A program made the position numbers and the translations under genes. Positions 13,613 to 22,054 of a stretch of 31,320 nt of DNA are shown in pieces. Origin of the DNA: Chloracidobacterium sp. UBA3360 (GTDB lineage Bacteria > Acidobacteriota > Blastocatellia > Pyrinomonadales > Pyrinomonadaceae); contig DEQS01000056.1 in the NCBI GenBank assembly GCA_002360555.1, forward strand, positions 1-31,320, given 5' to 3'. How positions within the stretch are numbered: position 1 is the stretch's first letter; each line of letters starts with the position of its first letter. The notes under the pieces are model-generated. The model was given only the letters and a program-made list of their open reading frames with translations. It did no database searches and was not told where the DNA came from.

Positions 13613-14849
13613 CCCCGACACTGGAAATTGCCCCGAGCAGACCCACCAATACCCATAAATGCCGTGCGTCCTCAAACGAAGCCCCTAATCCCTGATATAA
13701 AAAGGCTCCGACAAACGCGACTGACAGCGCGATATGGATATATTGATGGTCGCCTCCATCTGTAATGCTAAATCTACATCGCTTTATCAAATACCCGAGC
13801 ATCAGCATAAATACCGCCAGCCCTAGAATGCCCGTTTGTCCTAATACATTTAGCCAGCTGTTGTGAGCATCACGCAGTAGTTGCTGCATCCCGGATAAAA
13901 CTTCATAACGCGTAATTGCGACATCCATGCCCGTGCCTTTACCAAACCACGGATATTGCCGCACGGTCCGCAGGGTATCTTGCCAAACGAGTACGCGGAC
14001 GGACGGCTCAATCGTCGTTTCGATAAACGGCAGCCGTATTTCCTGTGTTGTGTTATTTGTATCCGGCGAGACGAGCGTTGCGGCAAAAGCGGCGACCGCC
14101 AAAACTATTCCGCAAGCGAGGGCCGGTCTCGCAAACCATTTCTTTTGCCCGACAACCCAAAACCAAAGCCCGACGCTCAGAGCGATACCACCCAAACCCG
14201 GAGAAATAGAAAAAAGGGCCGCGAATAGTGTCCCGGCTCCCAAAATTAGGGCCGTGCGTTTTTTGATCCTACCGAGATGCGCGGCAAGTAAGATAAGCGC
14301 GACACTCACGTTGAGATAATTACAAAGCATATTCGCATTAGAGAACAGCGCATGAATTCGAGGATAGTCGCCCACCGGCAGGCTGCCGAGATGCGACAAA
14401 AAATAATTATCAAAGTTGGTTTTAAACCCGGCATAAAAAAACACAAAACCGGCGATCGACGCGAGAGCCGTCACTCCGGTTCCGGTAAGCCACGCAAGCA
14501 CGATCTGCTTTTGATACTGTCGGTCATGAACTAAATTGAAAGTGAAAAAACACAGGCCAAATAGGTAATATTCACCCAGCAGTTTGTAAAAACTCTTTGC
14601 AGGATCCACCGACAGAAACGTCGAGATAGTAAACGCGGCCGCATATAGCCCAACAAAAATAAATAAACGGTCAAAACGGACCGATGTTTCGCTCCTAATG
14701 ACCGCTATACACCAGAGCCCGAAAGCTGCCAGAAAGATCAGATCGGTGTAGGGAACCAGCAAACCAAAAAGCGTGAAATTGAACGGGCGAACAAGCGGCA
14801 GCGAAAAGACCAACAGCAGGAACAGGTATTTGGAGAGTTTTAATGCCAT
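13569..14849 (-). CDS. O-antigen ligase / Wzy-like membrane protein
   Basis: 426 residues with about 11-12 hydrophobic segments. The characteristic feature is a large loop near 270-335 followed by GKGTGMDVAI and DAHNSWLNVLGQTGILGL, matching the Wzy_C/WaaL family (PF04932), where a conserved His and Arg lie in a periplasmic loop. Such proteins join undecaprenyl-linked glycans to lipid A or to one another. Its stop at 13571-13569 lies inside the converging glycosyltransferase gene; the last ~15 residues (GANAENDTLPASTTP) are polar and are encoded by the overlap. WaaL and Wzy cannot be told apart from sequence alone. ATG at 14849; no clear Shine-Dalgarno. Confidence 0.88.
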   Translation of the reverse strand: MALKLSKYLFLLLVFSLPLVRPFNFTLFGLLVPYTDLIFLAAFGLWCIAVIRSETSVRFDRLFIFVGLYAAAFTISTFLSVDPAKSFYKLLGEYYLFGLCFFTFNLVHDRQYQKQIVLAWLTGTGVTALASIAGFVFFYAGFKTNFDNYFLSHLGSLPVGDYPRIHALFSNANMLCNYLNVSVALILLAAHLGRIKKRTALILGAGTLFAALFSISPGLGGIALSVGLWFWVVGQKKWFARPALACGIVLAVAAFAATLVSPDTNNTTQEIRLPFIETTIEPSVRVLVWQDTLRTVRQYPWFGKGTGMDVAITRYEVLSGMQQLLRDAHNSWLNVLGQTGILGLAVFMLMLGYLIKRCRFSITDGGDHQYIHIALSVAFVGAFLYQGLGASFEDARHLWVLVGLLGAISSVGANAENDTLPASTTP

Positions 14850-14955
14850 CTTTTTTAGCGTTGTTAGTTTAGCAAAGTTAGCGCGACTTGAATTAACCGG
14901 ATGAGCCTCTTTAATCCACCGCCTTTCGTTGATAAATTGATAAGAGGAGAATTTT

Positions 14956-16101
14956 ATGACCAGAGTTTATTTACTGTGCTCCGTTATCCTTTTGGCAACG
15001 GCGACTACTTTCTCGCAAACGGCAGGAAAACCAGATTCTGACTTTGACAGGGTTAGGATCTGGAACCAGAACGTCAACTATTTCGACTATCCTCAGGCCT
15101 CGGAGCCCTGTTCTTTCTGTATGACAGACCCGCATCCGCTGCTTGGGCAATATGCGGGAAAGGACGTGTGGCGACCCGTGTTTAATGACCCAAAGAAACT
15201 GTTTAGACCGCTCGTCAATATTTCTCCGACGATCCGGATGGTCAACAATGGTAGCTGGACAACCATTAACAGCTTTACTCATGTCCTCAACAATGGCAAA
15301 ACGCCCGGAGGCAGCGCTCACGGCGGACAATTTATTTTATCGACCGCCCAAAACACTGCACTTGGCAGATCTTCGGCGGGGAGTATGAGCCTGACCGCTC
15401 TCGAAGGATTCATGTATCTGCGTTCGCAGAATGAGGCGGAGGCCACCGCGATCAAGGCAATGACAATTGTCGGTGGCAATGGTTACGGTACGCCGAATAA
15501 AACCCCTATGTATGGGATTCGAGCGATCGTTCGAGGCGGACACGGTGGAACAACTGTATTGCAGACCGCAGGTGAATTTACAACCGGTAGCGCGGGAGGA
15601 GGACTTGGTACGATAGACGAAGCCAGAGGCGTTAGTATCAAGGTCACAGGACTGCCCCTTGCCGATATCACCGTTGCTAAGGGGTTGACCCTAGAGGGTT
15701 GGGAATCCGATAACGATGGATCATACGGCACGAGTTACGGTATTTACGCTGACAGTTCGATCGACCGCGGAAAGGATCGCTATTTTATCTACTCAACCTC
15801 GACCTCGCCGAGTTTCTACAGCGGCAAACAAACATTTGACACGAAAAATATCCGTCGCGGCAGCACGGGCGATCAAAAGATAGACAAGCCGAGTTTTTCG
15901 GTGAATTTCAAAGCCGGAGCCACTGACCTAAAAGTGGTAAATTCTTTCATAACAGAAAACTCCTATGTTCTCTGCACGGTGCAGACAAATGACCTGACTG
16001 CTACATTAAAGAATGCAACGCCCGGGGCTGGTTCAGTCGTTATAAGGCTAAAAGAAAAGGCCACAGCCGAGACTCGCGTGGCGTGTCTGGTCGTAAACTA
16101 A
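14956..16101 (+). CDS. Unrecognised secreted protein, fibre-like features
   Basis: 381 residues with a typical signal peptide (MTRVYLLCSVILLATATTFS, cleavage near residue 20-23) and a good Shine-Dalgarno (AGAGGAGA, about 5 bases before ATG). No family recognised. Four Cys occur, two as CSFC near 53-56 and two near the C-terminus (VLCTV, VACLV), so disulphides are possible. The middle is Gly/Thr/Ser-rich; the segment YGTSYGIYADSSIDRGKDRY and 'FYSGKQTFD' recall structural repeats of tail-fibre and adhesin-like proteins in which a small 'GIY..S....YAIY......Y.G' unit precedes a C-terminal region. An extracellular structural or adhesive role is a guess. It stands alone between divergent and convergent neighbours, five bases from the MaoC stop. 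Confidence 0.8.
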   Translation: MTRVYLLCSVILLATATTFSQTAGKPDSDFDRVRIWNQNVNYFDYPQASEPCSFCMTDPHPLLGQYAGKDVWRPVFNDPKKLFRPLVNISPTIRMVNNGSWTTINSFTHVLNNGKTPGGSAHGGQFILSTAQNTALGRSSAGSMSLTALEGFMYLRSQNEAEATAIKAMTIVGGNGYGTPNKTPMYGIRAIVRGGHGGTTVLQTAGEFTTGSAGGGLGTIDEARGVSIKVTGLPLADITVAKGLTLEGWESDNDGSYGTSYGIYADSSIDRGKDRYFIYSTSTSPSFYSGKQTFDTKNIRRGSTGDQKIDKPSFSVNFKAGATDLKVVNSFITENSYVLCTVQTNDLTATLKNATPGAGSVVIRLKEKATAETRVACLVVN

Positions 16102-16106
16102 GCCGG

Positions 16107-16505
16107 TTATGGCAGCAACATAACCATTGCCTCGCCTTTCACGGTTGTTTCGCCATTCTGATTTGTACAGACTGTTTCGAGCGTAACGATGCCTTTTTCT
16201 TCGCGAATGTTGGTGACGGTTCCGGTTGTGGTGATCGTATCGTCTATAAATACCGGTGCAACGAACCGCATCGTCTGCGACAGATAGACGATCTTACGGG
16301 CCTCAAATTCGTAACCGAGCACAGCCGAAATAAACGCGCCGCTGAGCATGCCGTGGGCAATGCGGCGGCCAAATCTGGTAGTTTTGGCAAACTCTTCGTC
16401 CAGATGAATTGGGTTAAAGTCCCCCGAAACTTCGGCAAAGGCGCGTATTAGTTCGTCCGTCACCACACGGGTTTTTGAAAACTTGTCCCCGATCTTGATA
16501 TCCAT
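16107..16505 (-). CDS. MaoC-like (R)-specific enoyl-CoA hydratase
   Basis: 132 residues, the usual length of PhaJ-type single hot-dog hydratases. The hydratase motif is intact: FAEVSGDFNPIHLDEEFA, with catalytic Asp and His, followed by GRRIAHGMLSGAFISAVLG. These enzymes hydrate trans-2-enoyl-CoA to (R)-3-hydroxyacyl-CoA for polyhydroxyalkanoate or fatty acid metabolism; some relatives act in other acyl-CoA pathways. It is the last gene of the alr operon, three bases after the YihY stop, although it has no clear functional tie to the other members. ATG at 16505. Confidence 0.92.
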   Translation of the reverse strand: MDIKIGDKFSKTRVVTDELIRAFAEVSGDFNPIHLDEEFAKTTRFGRRIAHGMLSGAFISAVLGYEFEARKIVYLSQTMRFVAPVFIDDTITTTGTVTNIREEKGIVTLETVCTNQNGETTVKGEAMVMLLP

Positions 16506-16508
16506 AAA

Positions 16509-17378
16509 TTAGCTTAAAGTCTCTTCGAGATTTTTGACATTCATGTCGGCGAGCGCGGCATTAATTACGCCGCCGATCATAAGAGCGGTCGCCGTCAGAT
16601 ACAGCCAAAGCATCATAATTATCACCGCACCGAGCGAACCGTAGGCTTTGTTGTACGAGTTAAAATAACTGAGATATGTCCTAAAACCAGTCGTCAGCAC
16701 GATCCACAAAACTATCGCAACCAACGATCCGTATGTGATCCAGATCCATTTGAATGATTTGAAATCCGGCAACAGATTGTAGATGATCTCGCACGCGAAT
16801 AGCATCACCAGCAGTATAGATGCCCATTGTATCGCGATCAGCACTAGCGGTGACGTTACCTGTACGCCGATACCGCCAAGTCCTAGTTGAACCAATTGCC
16901 ATCCATAGAAAACGATCGCCAGCATGACCATCGTTAATACGGTGACGAGAAATGTGAAAAAAATCGACTGCAGCTTGGTCTTAAACCAATTGCGCGTTTC
17001 TTTCAATCCGTTGATCGAATTCAAAGCACTGCGTATTGCGTCTACACCCGCCGACGCTGACCACAGAGCGATGACCAAACCGAGCGTCGCTTTTCCGGTC
17101 GAGCTGTTCGCGACGATCTCATCGATGGTTTTTCTCACTAGTTCGAAAACCGTGAGCGGCATTATCTGACGTAAATATGAAAACAGCTCACCGCGGAGCC
17201 CTTCGGATGATTCCAAAACAATTCCAAATAGGCTGACAAGAAAATACAGCAGCGGAAACAGCGCAAATGAAAAATAGAAAGCGACCTGTGCCGCCCGGTT
17301 AAAAATATCAGCGTCAAGCGACCGCTCATAGAGCAGCACGAAAAATCGCTTCCATTCAAATGCTTTTGCCGCTGCCAT
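16509..17378 (-). CDS. YihY/virulence factor BrkB family membrane protein
   Basis: 289 residues with six hydrophobic segments (about 35-60, 95-115, 135-160, 180-200, 215-235 and 245-270). Family marks are the N-terminal 'AAQVAFYFSFALFPLLYFL' region, W-SASAGVDAIRSALNSI and the late YGSLGAVIIMMLWLYLTA. This is the BrkB/YihY family (PF03631), once called ribonuclease BN in error; its role is unsettled, with transport or envelope functions suggested. It starts six bases after the stop of the LURP-one-like gene and is followed within three bases by the MaoC gene, so the four genes from alr on are one transcription unit. Confidence 0.93.
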   Translation of the reverse strand: MAAAKAFEWKRFFVLLYERSLDADIFNRAAQVAFYFSFALFPLLYFLVSLFGIVLESSEGLRGELFSYLRQIMPLTVFELVRKTIDEIVANSSTGKATLGLVIALWSASAGVDAIRSALNSINGLKETRNWFKTKLQSIFFTFLVTVLTMVMLAIVFYGWQLVQLGLGGIGVQVTSPLVLIAIQWASILLVMLFACEIIYNLLPDFKSFKWIWITYGSLVAIVLWIVLTTGFRTYLSYFNSYNKAYGSLGAVIIMMLWLYLTATALMIGGVINAALADMNVKNLEETLS

Positions 17379-17384
17379 TTCTAA

Positions 17385-17972
17385 TTATCCGCGAGCACGT
17401 TCGAGCAAGGTCATGGTCAAAACCGACAACATCACCTTGGTCTCTTCGTCATCGCCCATTTGTGTCAGTGGTTCAAGTTGGAAAACACCCTCAAAAAAAG
17501 CGGGCTGCTTTTTGAGTCGAGCCACTTGGGCACCATCCATACGCGAGACAATGTACGAGGGGTTGAAAAAATATCCGGTGAACATTCCTAACAGAGGGAT
17601 CTCTCCAAGCAGGGCATCGACGACCTTCACCCAGCCGTTTTCCTCGTGGATCTCCATCGTCTGGTTGCCGTTCTCGTCAAAGATCATGTAATGGGCCTTA
17701 AAGATCGACCGCATTCCTTTGCGGCTGATCGACCCCAGCGATTGACCCGAGGCACTTGTGAAATTGTATTTCGCTGAGAAATCGATGATGCGGTCGGCTT
17801 TGATATTAAAAAGATGCTGAGTTTGGCCCTCATCCGCAAAGACGTTGATGTCCTCTTTTAGCTTGAGCAGCTTTTGCTTAACATAGCCGATGAGGTTGCC
17901 ATTCGCATCGTGAACATAGATCTGACTGGCAAGAGCCAGCAGTTTGAATGATAGATTTAACGGATAGTTCAT
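17385..17972 (-). CDS. LURP-one-related / scramblase-like protein
   Basis: 195 residues. The pattern of paired strands with short turns, 'IYVHDANGNLIGYVKQKLLKL' (read in two parts), a FNIKADRI strand, SLGSISRKGMRSIF and the MIFDENGNQTMEIHEENGW repeat, fits the LURP-one-related/Tubby-like C-terminal family (PF04525, YxjI-like). A hydrophobic stretch near 115-130 (LLGEIPLLGMFTGYFF) would form the central helix of that barrel. Function in bacteria is unclear; lipid or membrane association has been proposed. Its ATG overlaps the alr stop by one base (TAATG), so it is translationally coupled to alr. Confidence 0.85.
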   Translation of the reverse strand: MNYPLNLSFKLLALASQIYVHDANGNLIGYVKQKLLKLKEDINVFADEGQTQHLFNIKADRIIDFSAKYNFTSASGQSLGSISRKGMRSIFKAHYMIFDENGNQTMEIHEENGWVKVVDALLGEIPLLGMFTGYFFNPSYIVSRMDGAQVARLKKQPAFFEGVFQLEPLTQMGDDEETKVMLSVLTMTLLERARG

Positions 17973-19114
17973 TATTTCTCCTTAAATATTCTCGGCACTC
18001 TGGGGCTTATGCCGCAGGTGATCTCGTAACCAATTGTGTCAATTTCCTTTGCGATGTCAGCGGCGGTTATCGAACAGCCGTTTGATGAACCGATAAGCAA
18101 AACCTCATCGCCAACTGCGGCGTCGGCGATGTCTGTTACGTCGATTAATGTCCAGTCCATTGAGATGCGTCCGACGACCGGAGAGGCATGACCTTTAATG
18201 CAGACGTGACCGCGATCTGAATCGTTACGCGGATAACCGTCGGCATACCCAACCGGAACAAGAGCGATCAGGGAATCGCGTTTAGTAAAGAATGTGCGTC
18301 CATAACCGAGGCTCTTACCCGCAGTTATTTGTTTTATATGAGCGATCTCCGAACGCAAGCTGAGCACGGGCTTTAGTTCCGGGCCTTTCGTTTCGGGCGC
18401 CAAAATATCATCCAGCAACCCGTACAATGCTCCGCCTAAACGTATCAGATTACCGCGTGAATCGGGGTAGCGTATCGCTCCAGGTGAATTTGCCAGGTCA
18501 ACCCATTCGGGTGAATGTCCCGCGTCACGGAATTGTTCAACGACACTATTAAAACGCTGTACTTGCTGTTGTGTGAATGCGTCTTCAGCCGGATTTTCTG
18601 CCGATGCAAAATGCGTCATGAGACCGTTAACATGGAGGTTCTCAAACCGCTTAAGCGTTGCCGCAAACTCCGCCGCCCGTTCGTATCTAACACCTACTCG
18701 GCCCATGCCTGTGTCGATCTTGACGTGAATGTCGATGTCTATTCCAGCACTTGCGGCGTATTTATTGAGCAGATCGGCGATGTGTTCGTCAAAGATAACG
18801 GGCGTCAGATGATGCTCAACGATCAGCTCTTCCTGTCCGGGCCAGAATGAGCCTAGGCAAAGTATCGGCCGCGTGACTCCTGCTTGCCGAAGCTCAACGC
18901 CTTCTTCGGGGATAGCAACGCCGAACCAATCAACACCCTCAGCTTCGAGCCGCAAAGCACATTCCGGTGCTCCATGGCCGTAGGCATCGGCCTTTACGAC
19001 AGCCATGTATTTCAACTTGCTGCCGATGAACTGTTTTGACGAATTGAAATTAAATGCGAGAACGTCGAGATCGATCAGTGCTTCGGTCGGACGCATTCTG
19101 GATTGGAACGGCAT
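17972..19114 (-). CDS. alr: Alanine racemase
   Basis: 380 residues, full family length. PLP-binding K41 sits in AVVKADAYGHG; later marks include FGVAIPEEG, HVKIDTGMGRVGV, the substrate/phosphate region GYGRTF and VPVGYADGYPR, which contains the catalytic Tyr, and DVTDI in the C-terminal beta domain. The enzyme interconverts L- and D-alanine, supplying D-Ala for peptidoglycan. It leads a four-gene minus-strand operon. The start ATG at 19114 gives seven residues before the usual 'R-P-T-x-A-x-I-D' start. The leader DNA upstream is a large nested inverted repeat. Confidence 0.97.
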   Translation of the reverse strand: MPFQSRMRPTEALIDLDVLAFNFNSSKQFIGSKLKYMAVVKADAYGHGAPECALRLEAEGVDWFGVAIPEEGVELRQAGVTRPILCLGSFWPGQEELIVEHHLTPVIFDEHIADLLNKYAASAGIDIDIHVKIDTGMGRVGVRYERAAEFAATLKRFENLHVNGLMTHFASAENPAEDAFTQQQVQRFNSVVEQFRDAGHSPEWVDLANSPGAIRYPDSRGNLIRLGGALYGLLDDILAPETKGPELKPVLSLRSEIAHIKQITAGKSLGYGRTFFTKRDSLIALVPVGYADGYPRNDSDRGHVCIKGHASPVVGRISMDWTLIDVTDIADAAVGDEVLLIGSSNGCSITAADIAKEIDTIGYEITCGISPRVPRIFKEK

Positions 19115-19124
19115 AAGAAATTAA

Positions 19125-19267
19125 CGCAAAGTCGCAGAGACGCAAAGGACGAATTCTTACCGCAGATAAACGCAGATTGACGCAGCTTTTTGTAGAAACC
19201 GACTTAAATTCTTATCTGTGTTCATCAGCGTCCATCTGCGGTTAATTTTCTTCTCTGCGGCTTTGCG
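19125..19267. repeat. Nested inverted repeat element upstream of alr
   Basis: Outer arms CGCAAAGTCGCAGAGA (19125-19140) and its near-complement at 19252-19267 differ at one base. Inner arms of 26 bases at 19160-19185 and 19216-19241 (CCGCAGAT...ACGCAG type) are imperfect complements and match the motif family of the element at 2429-2498. The element fills the space between the acyl-CoA carboxylase stop and alr. No gene is seen in 19115-19280. Confidence 0.85.
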
Positions 19268-19280
19268 CCAAAATCCCTTC

Positions 19281-20843
19281 TTACAACGGGATGTTCCCAT
19301 GCTTTTTCGGTGGATTTGTATCGCGTTTGTTTTGCAGCAGCGACAGGGCACGGATCAGCTTTGGCCGCGTGTACTTTGGTTCGATGACCTCGTCGATATA
19401 ACCGCGTTCGGCGGCGACGTAGGGGTTTGCAAATTTCTCAGTAAACTCATCCACGAGCCGGCGGCGATTTTCCTCCGGATTGGTCGTATCCATCAGCTCC
19501 TTCTTGTAAAGCACGCCAACGGCTCCTTCGGCGCCCATAACGGCGATCTCGGCGGTTGGGTATGCAAAATTGATGTCCGTCCTGATGTGTTTCGAAGCCA
19601 TCACGCAATACGCACCGCCGTATGCCTTGCGGGTGATGACTGTGATCTTTGGCACGGTCGCTTCGGCGAATGCGTAGAGCAGTTTTGCACCATGTCGGAT
19701 GATGCCGAGATGCTCCTGATTGACGCCGGGAAGAAAGCCGGGAACGTCTTCGAACGTGATAAGCGGGATGTTAAAGCAGTCGCAAAACCTCACAAATCTC
19801 GCAGCTTTGACCGAAGCGTCTATATCCAACACGCCCGCAAGGTAAGCCGGTTGATTCGCCACGATCCCGACCGAAAAGCCGCCGAGACGTGCAAATCCGA
19901 CGACGATGTTGAGTGCGTAATGCTCCTGCACCTCAAAGAAATAGTTTTCATCGACGACATTATGGACGATGTCGCGAATGTCGTACGGTTGCGTCGTAGA
20001 TTCAGGGACGATCGAATTCATCGCTTCGTCGGCGCGATCCGAAGGGTCGGTCGTCGGCACAAATGGCGGGGAATCCATGTTGTTCGAAGGCATGAACGAC
20101 AACAGTTCGCGGGTGATCCGCAGCGCATGTTCGTCGTTGTCCGCAGCAAAATGTGCGACGCCCGATTTGGCGTTATGCGTCATCGCACCGCCCAGCTCAT
20201 CTTTGGTCACATCCTCGTGCGTGACCGTTTTGATGACGTCCGGCCCGGTGATAAACATATACGACGTGTCCTTCACCATCACGTTAAAGTCCGTGATCGC
20301 AGGCGAATACACGGCTCCGCCCGCGCAAGGGCCAAGGATGCACGAGATCTGCGGAACAACGCCGCTCGCAAGCGTGTTTCGCAAAAAGATATCGGCGTAA
20401 CCGCCCAGTGAAACGACGCCCTCTTGAATGCGGGCACCGCCCGAGTCGTTCAGCCCGACGACCGGAGCACCGACCTTCATCGCCATGTCCATGACCTTGC
20501 AGATCTTCTGGGCGTGCGTCTCGCTCAGGCTGCCGCCAAAGACGGTAAAATCCTGTGCAAAAACAAAAACCTCGCGGCCATCGACCAGCCCGTGGCCGGT
20601 AATTACGCCGTCGCCGGGGAATTTTTGCTCTTCCATCCCAAAATCGGTCGAGCGGTGCACGACAAACTTATCAAACTCCTCAAAACTGCCGTCATCAAGG
20701 AAAAATTCGACCCGCTCACGAGCCGTCATCTTGCCCCCGGCCTTTTGTTTTTCGATACGTTTCGCACCGCCGCCCTCTTCCGCGACCAGCGATCGTTCTT
20801 TCAGGAGTTCAATTTTGCTTTTAGCTTTCGATTCCGGCTGCAT
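19281..20843 (-). CDS. pccB: Acyl-CoA (propionyl-CoA-type) carboxylase, carboxyltransferase beta subunit
   Basis: 520 residues from ATG 20843, matching the ~510-520 of PccB/MmdA/AccD-type subunits; a TTG at 20879 would add 12 residues but the family begins near the ATG. Both crotonase halves are present: KMTARERVEFFLDDGSF, DGVITGHG, FAQDFTVFGGSLSETHA, LNDSGGARIQEG and GPCAGGAVYSPA in the first, then GFLPGVNQEHLGIIRHGAKL, KAYGGAYCVM and a final 'YIDEVIEP' in the second. It transfers carboxyl groups from carboxy-biotin to acyl-CoA, probably propionyl-CoA, in odd-chain fatty acid and amino acid catabolism or in the methylmalonyl-CoA route. Biotin-carrier and biotin carboxylase subunits are not in the window. 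Confidence 0.93.
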   Translation of the reverse strand: MQPESKAKSKIELLKERSLVAEEGGGAKRIEKQKAGGKMTARERVEFFLDDGSFEEFDKFVVHRSTDFGMEEQKFPGDGVITGHGLVDGREVFVFAQDFTVFGGSLSETHAQKICKVMDMAMKVGAPVVGLNDSGGARIQEGVVSLGGYADIFLRNTLASGVVPQISCILGPCAGGAVYSPAITDFNVMVKDTSYMFITGPDVIKTVTHEDVTKDELGGAMTHNAKSGVAHFAADNDEHALRITRELLSFMPSNNMDSPPFVPTTDPSDRADEAMNSIVPESTTQPYDIRDIVHNVVDENYFFEVQEHYALNIVVGFARLGGFSVGIVANQPAYLAGVLDIDASVKAARFVRFCDCFNIPLITFEDVPGFLPGVNQEHLGIIRHGAKLLYAFAEATVPKITVITRKAYGGAYCVMASKHIRTDINFAYPTAEIAVMGAEGAVGVLYKKELMDTTNPEENRRRLVDEFTEKFANPYVAAERGYIDEVIEPKYTRPKLIRALSLLQNKRDTNPPKKHGNIPL

Positions 20844-20930
20844 ATCGCATAAGTTTAGCGATTTTAAGGGGTTTTTCAAAGTTGAAAGGCCGCGTGCGTG
20901 ATGTTCGCGGTCGTTTCTTTGTTTGGAGTT

Positions 20931-20974
20931 CCGCCTTTAGGCGGCGTTTGGTCCGGTCCGGACCAGGTGGACCA
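20931..20974. repeat. Small hairpin pair
   Basis: CCGCC-TTTA-GGCGG (20931-20944) is followed by TGGTCCG-GTC-CGGACCA (20949-20965) and another TGGACCA. No T-run follows on either strand, so it is listed as repeat-like DNA rather than a terminator. It lies in the short gap between the VWFA gene and the carboxylase gene. Confidence 0.6.
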
Positions 20975-20995
20975 AGATCGACCAGAGTTAATACT

Positions 20996-21952
20996 TCATT
21001 TAGGCGGGATTATCACAATGGTGTCTTTGAAATAGGCTTTACGTTTTTCGCCGTTTGGGCCATCCGCGACAGTGACCGTTAGCTTTCTTACGTTGTTGTC
21101 CTTTGTAACATTTGTGGATATGTATTTGATCACGTATTGAGACCTGAGTTCGATTAACAAAGCTCTCAGAGAATTATAGACATCATCTTTGGTCGATTTT
21201 TCTCGCAAAATAAAAGATGTTCCACCCGTCACCGCCGCAATTTTGTTTACAAACTTTACTACTGTTCCTACGGTCTTACGATTTGGGACCTGACCCCACC
21301 AGCTTTTTGGCAATTCCTTGGTCAATGTGATCGTAAATATCTGAGCTGGACTATTATCGAGTAATTTAAAGAGGTCCTTCTCGGCATAATAGCTGTTTCG
21401 GTCTTCGCCGTCCGAGATCAACACAACGGCAAATCGGCGATTTGGAGTTTGTGCACTACGCTTGATCAGATCTTCGGATGCAAGATACAGAGCATCCAGT
21501 ACGGCGGATGGCCCAGCCTCGACATACATATTGTCCAAGCCTTCGTACAAGTCGGCTTTCTTATTTGTCCATGCCTGAAGAATCTCGACCTGTTCCCTAC
21601 CTACGAATCGAATTAGTTGAGCATTATCCTCCGCGCGCAAATTGGCAACAATTATTTTGCCTATATTGGCAATGTCATCCAACTGACTTCTTACGGAACC
21701 CGTATTGTCTGCAACGATAACAACATCGAAAGCCTGTTCGAGTTGCTTAAACGAAGTTAGTTTTTGTTCGACATCGCCCTCAAATACCTTGATGTCGGAT
21801 TGTTTAACCCCGCTAACGTAGCCTTCTTTGTCGTCAAAAACAAGTAGGTTGGTTTCCACATCAAATGTGTTCAAAGTCTTCTTTCCGTCTTGAGCATTTA
21901 TCGAGATCAAGGCGGAGAGAATTATCAATAATAAGGCGGCTGGGGGTTTCAT
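20996..21952 (-). CDS. Secreted VWFA-related domain protein (acidobacterial type)
   Basis: 318 residues with a signal peptide (MKPPAALLLIILSALISINA, cleavage near 20). The layout, a short N-terminal strand region with ETNLLVFDDKEGYVSGVKQSD and IKVFEGDVEQKLTSF then a VWFA domain, is that of the VWFA-related family TIGR03436 known mainly from Acidobacteriota. The MIDAS motif reads DNTGS instead of the usual DxSxS, so Thr replaces one Ser; metal binding may remain because Thr can serve. LISDGED and the late SFILRE parts fit the fold. VWFA domains bind proteins through a metal ion; the partner is unknown. This family is one reason for the suggested phylum. Confidence 0.9.
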   Translation of the reverse strand: MKPPAALLLIILSALISINAQDGKKTLNTFDVETNLLVFDDKEGYVSGVKQSDIKVFEGDVEQKLTSFKQLEQAFDVVIVADNTGSVRSQLDDIANIGKIIVANLRAEDNAQLIRFVGREQVEILQAWTNKKADLYEGLDNMYVEAGPSAVLDALYLASEDLIKRSAQTPNRRFAVVLISDGEDRNSYYAEKDLFKLLDNSPAQIFTITLTKELPKSWWGQVPNRKTVGTVVKFVNKIAAVTGGTSFILREKSTKDDVYNSLRALLIELRSQYVIKYISTNVTKDNNVRKLTVTVADGPNGEKRKAYFKDTIVIIPPK

Positions 21953-22054
21953 AGGCGTATCATAACAGAAATTCCCAGATTTAAGTCGATCAAATCCTGA
22001 TCACCAACTTCGGTACTGACTCGTGTAAGCGTTATGTGATTAAATTGATGTGCA

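Noticed and set aside
19218..20411. 397-codon plus-strand ORF
   Set aside because: It lies antisense over the carboxylase gene, whose crotonase motifs are complete; the plus-strand translation is Arg/His/Val-rich without domain features.
20843..20879. TTG start of the carboxylase subunit giving 12 extra residues
   Set aside because: Family members begin close to the ATG at 20843; the extra residues look like leader sequence.
20931..20974. Bidirectional terminator
   Set aside because: Good stems but no T-run on either side.
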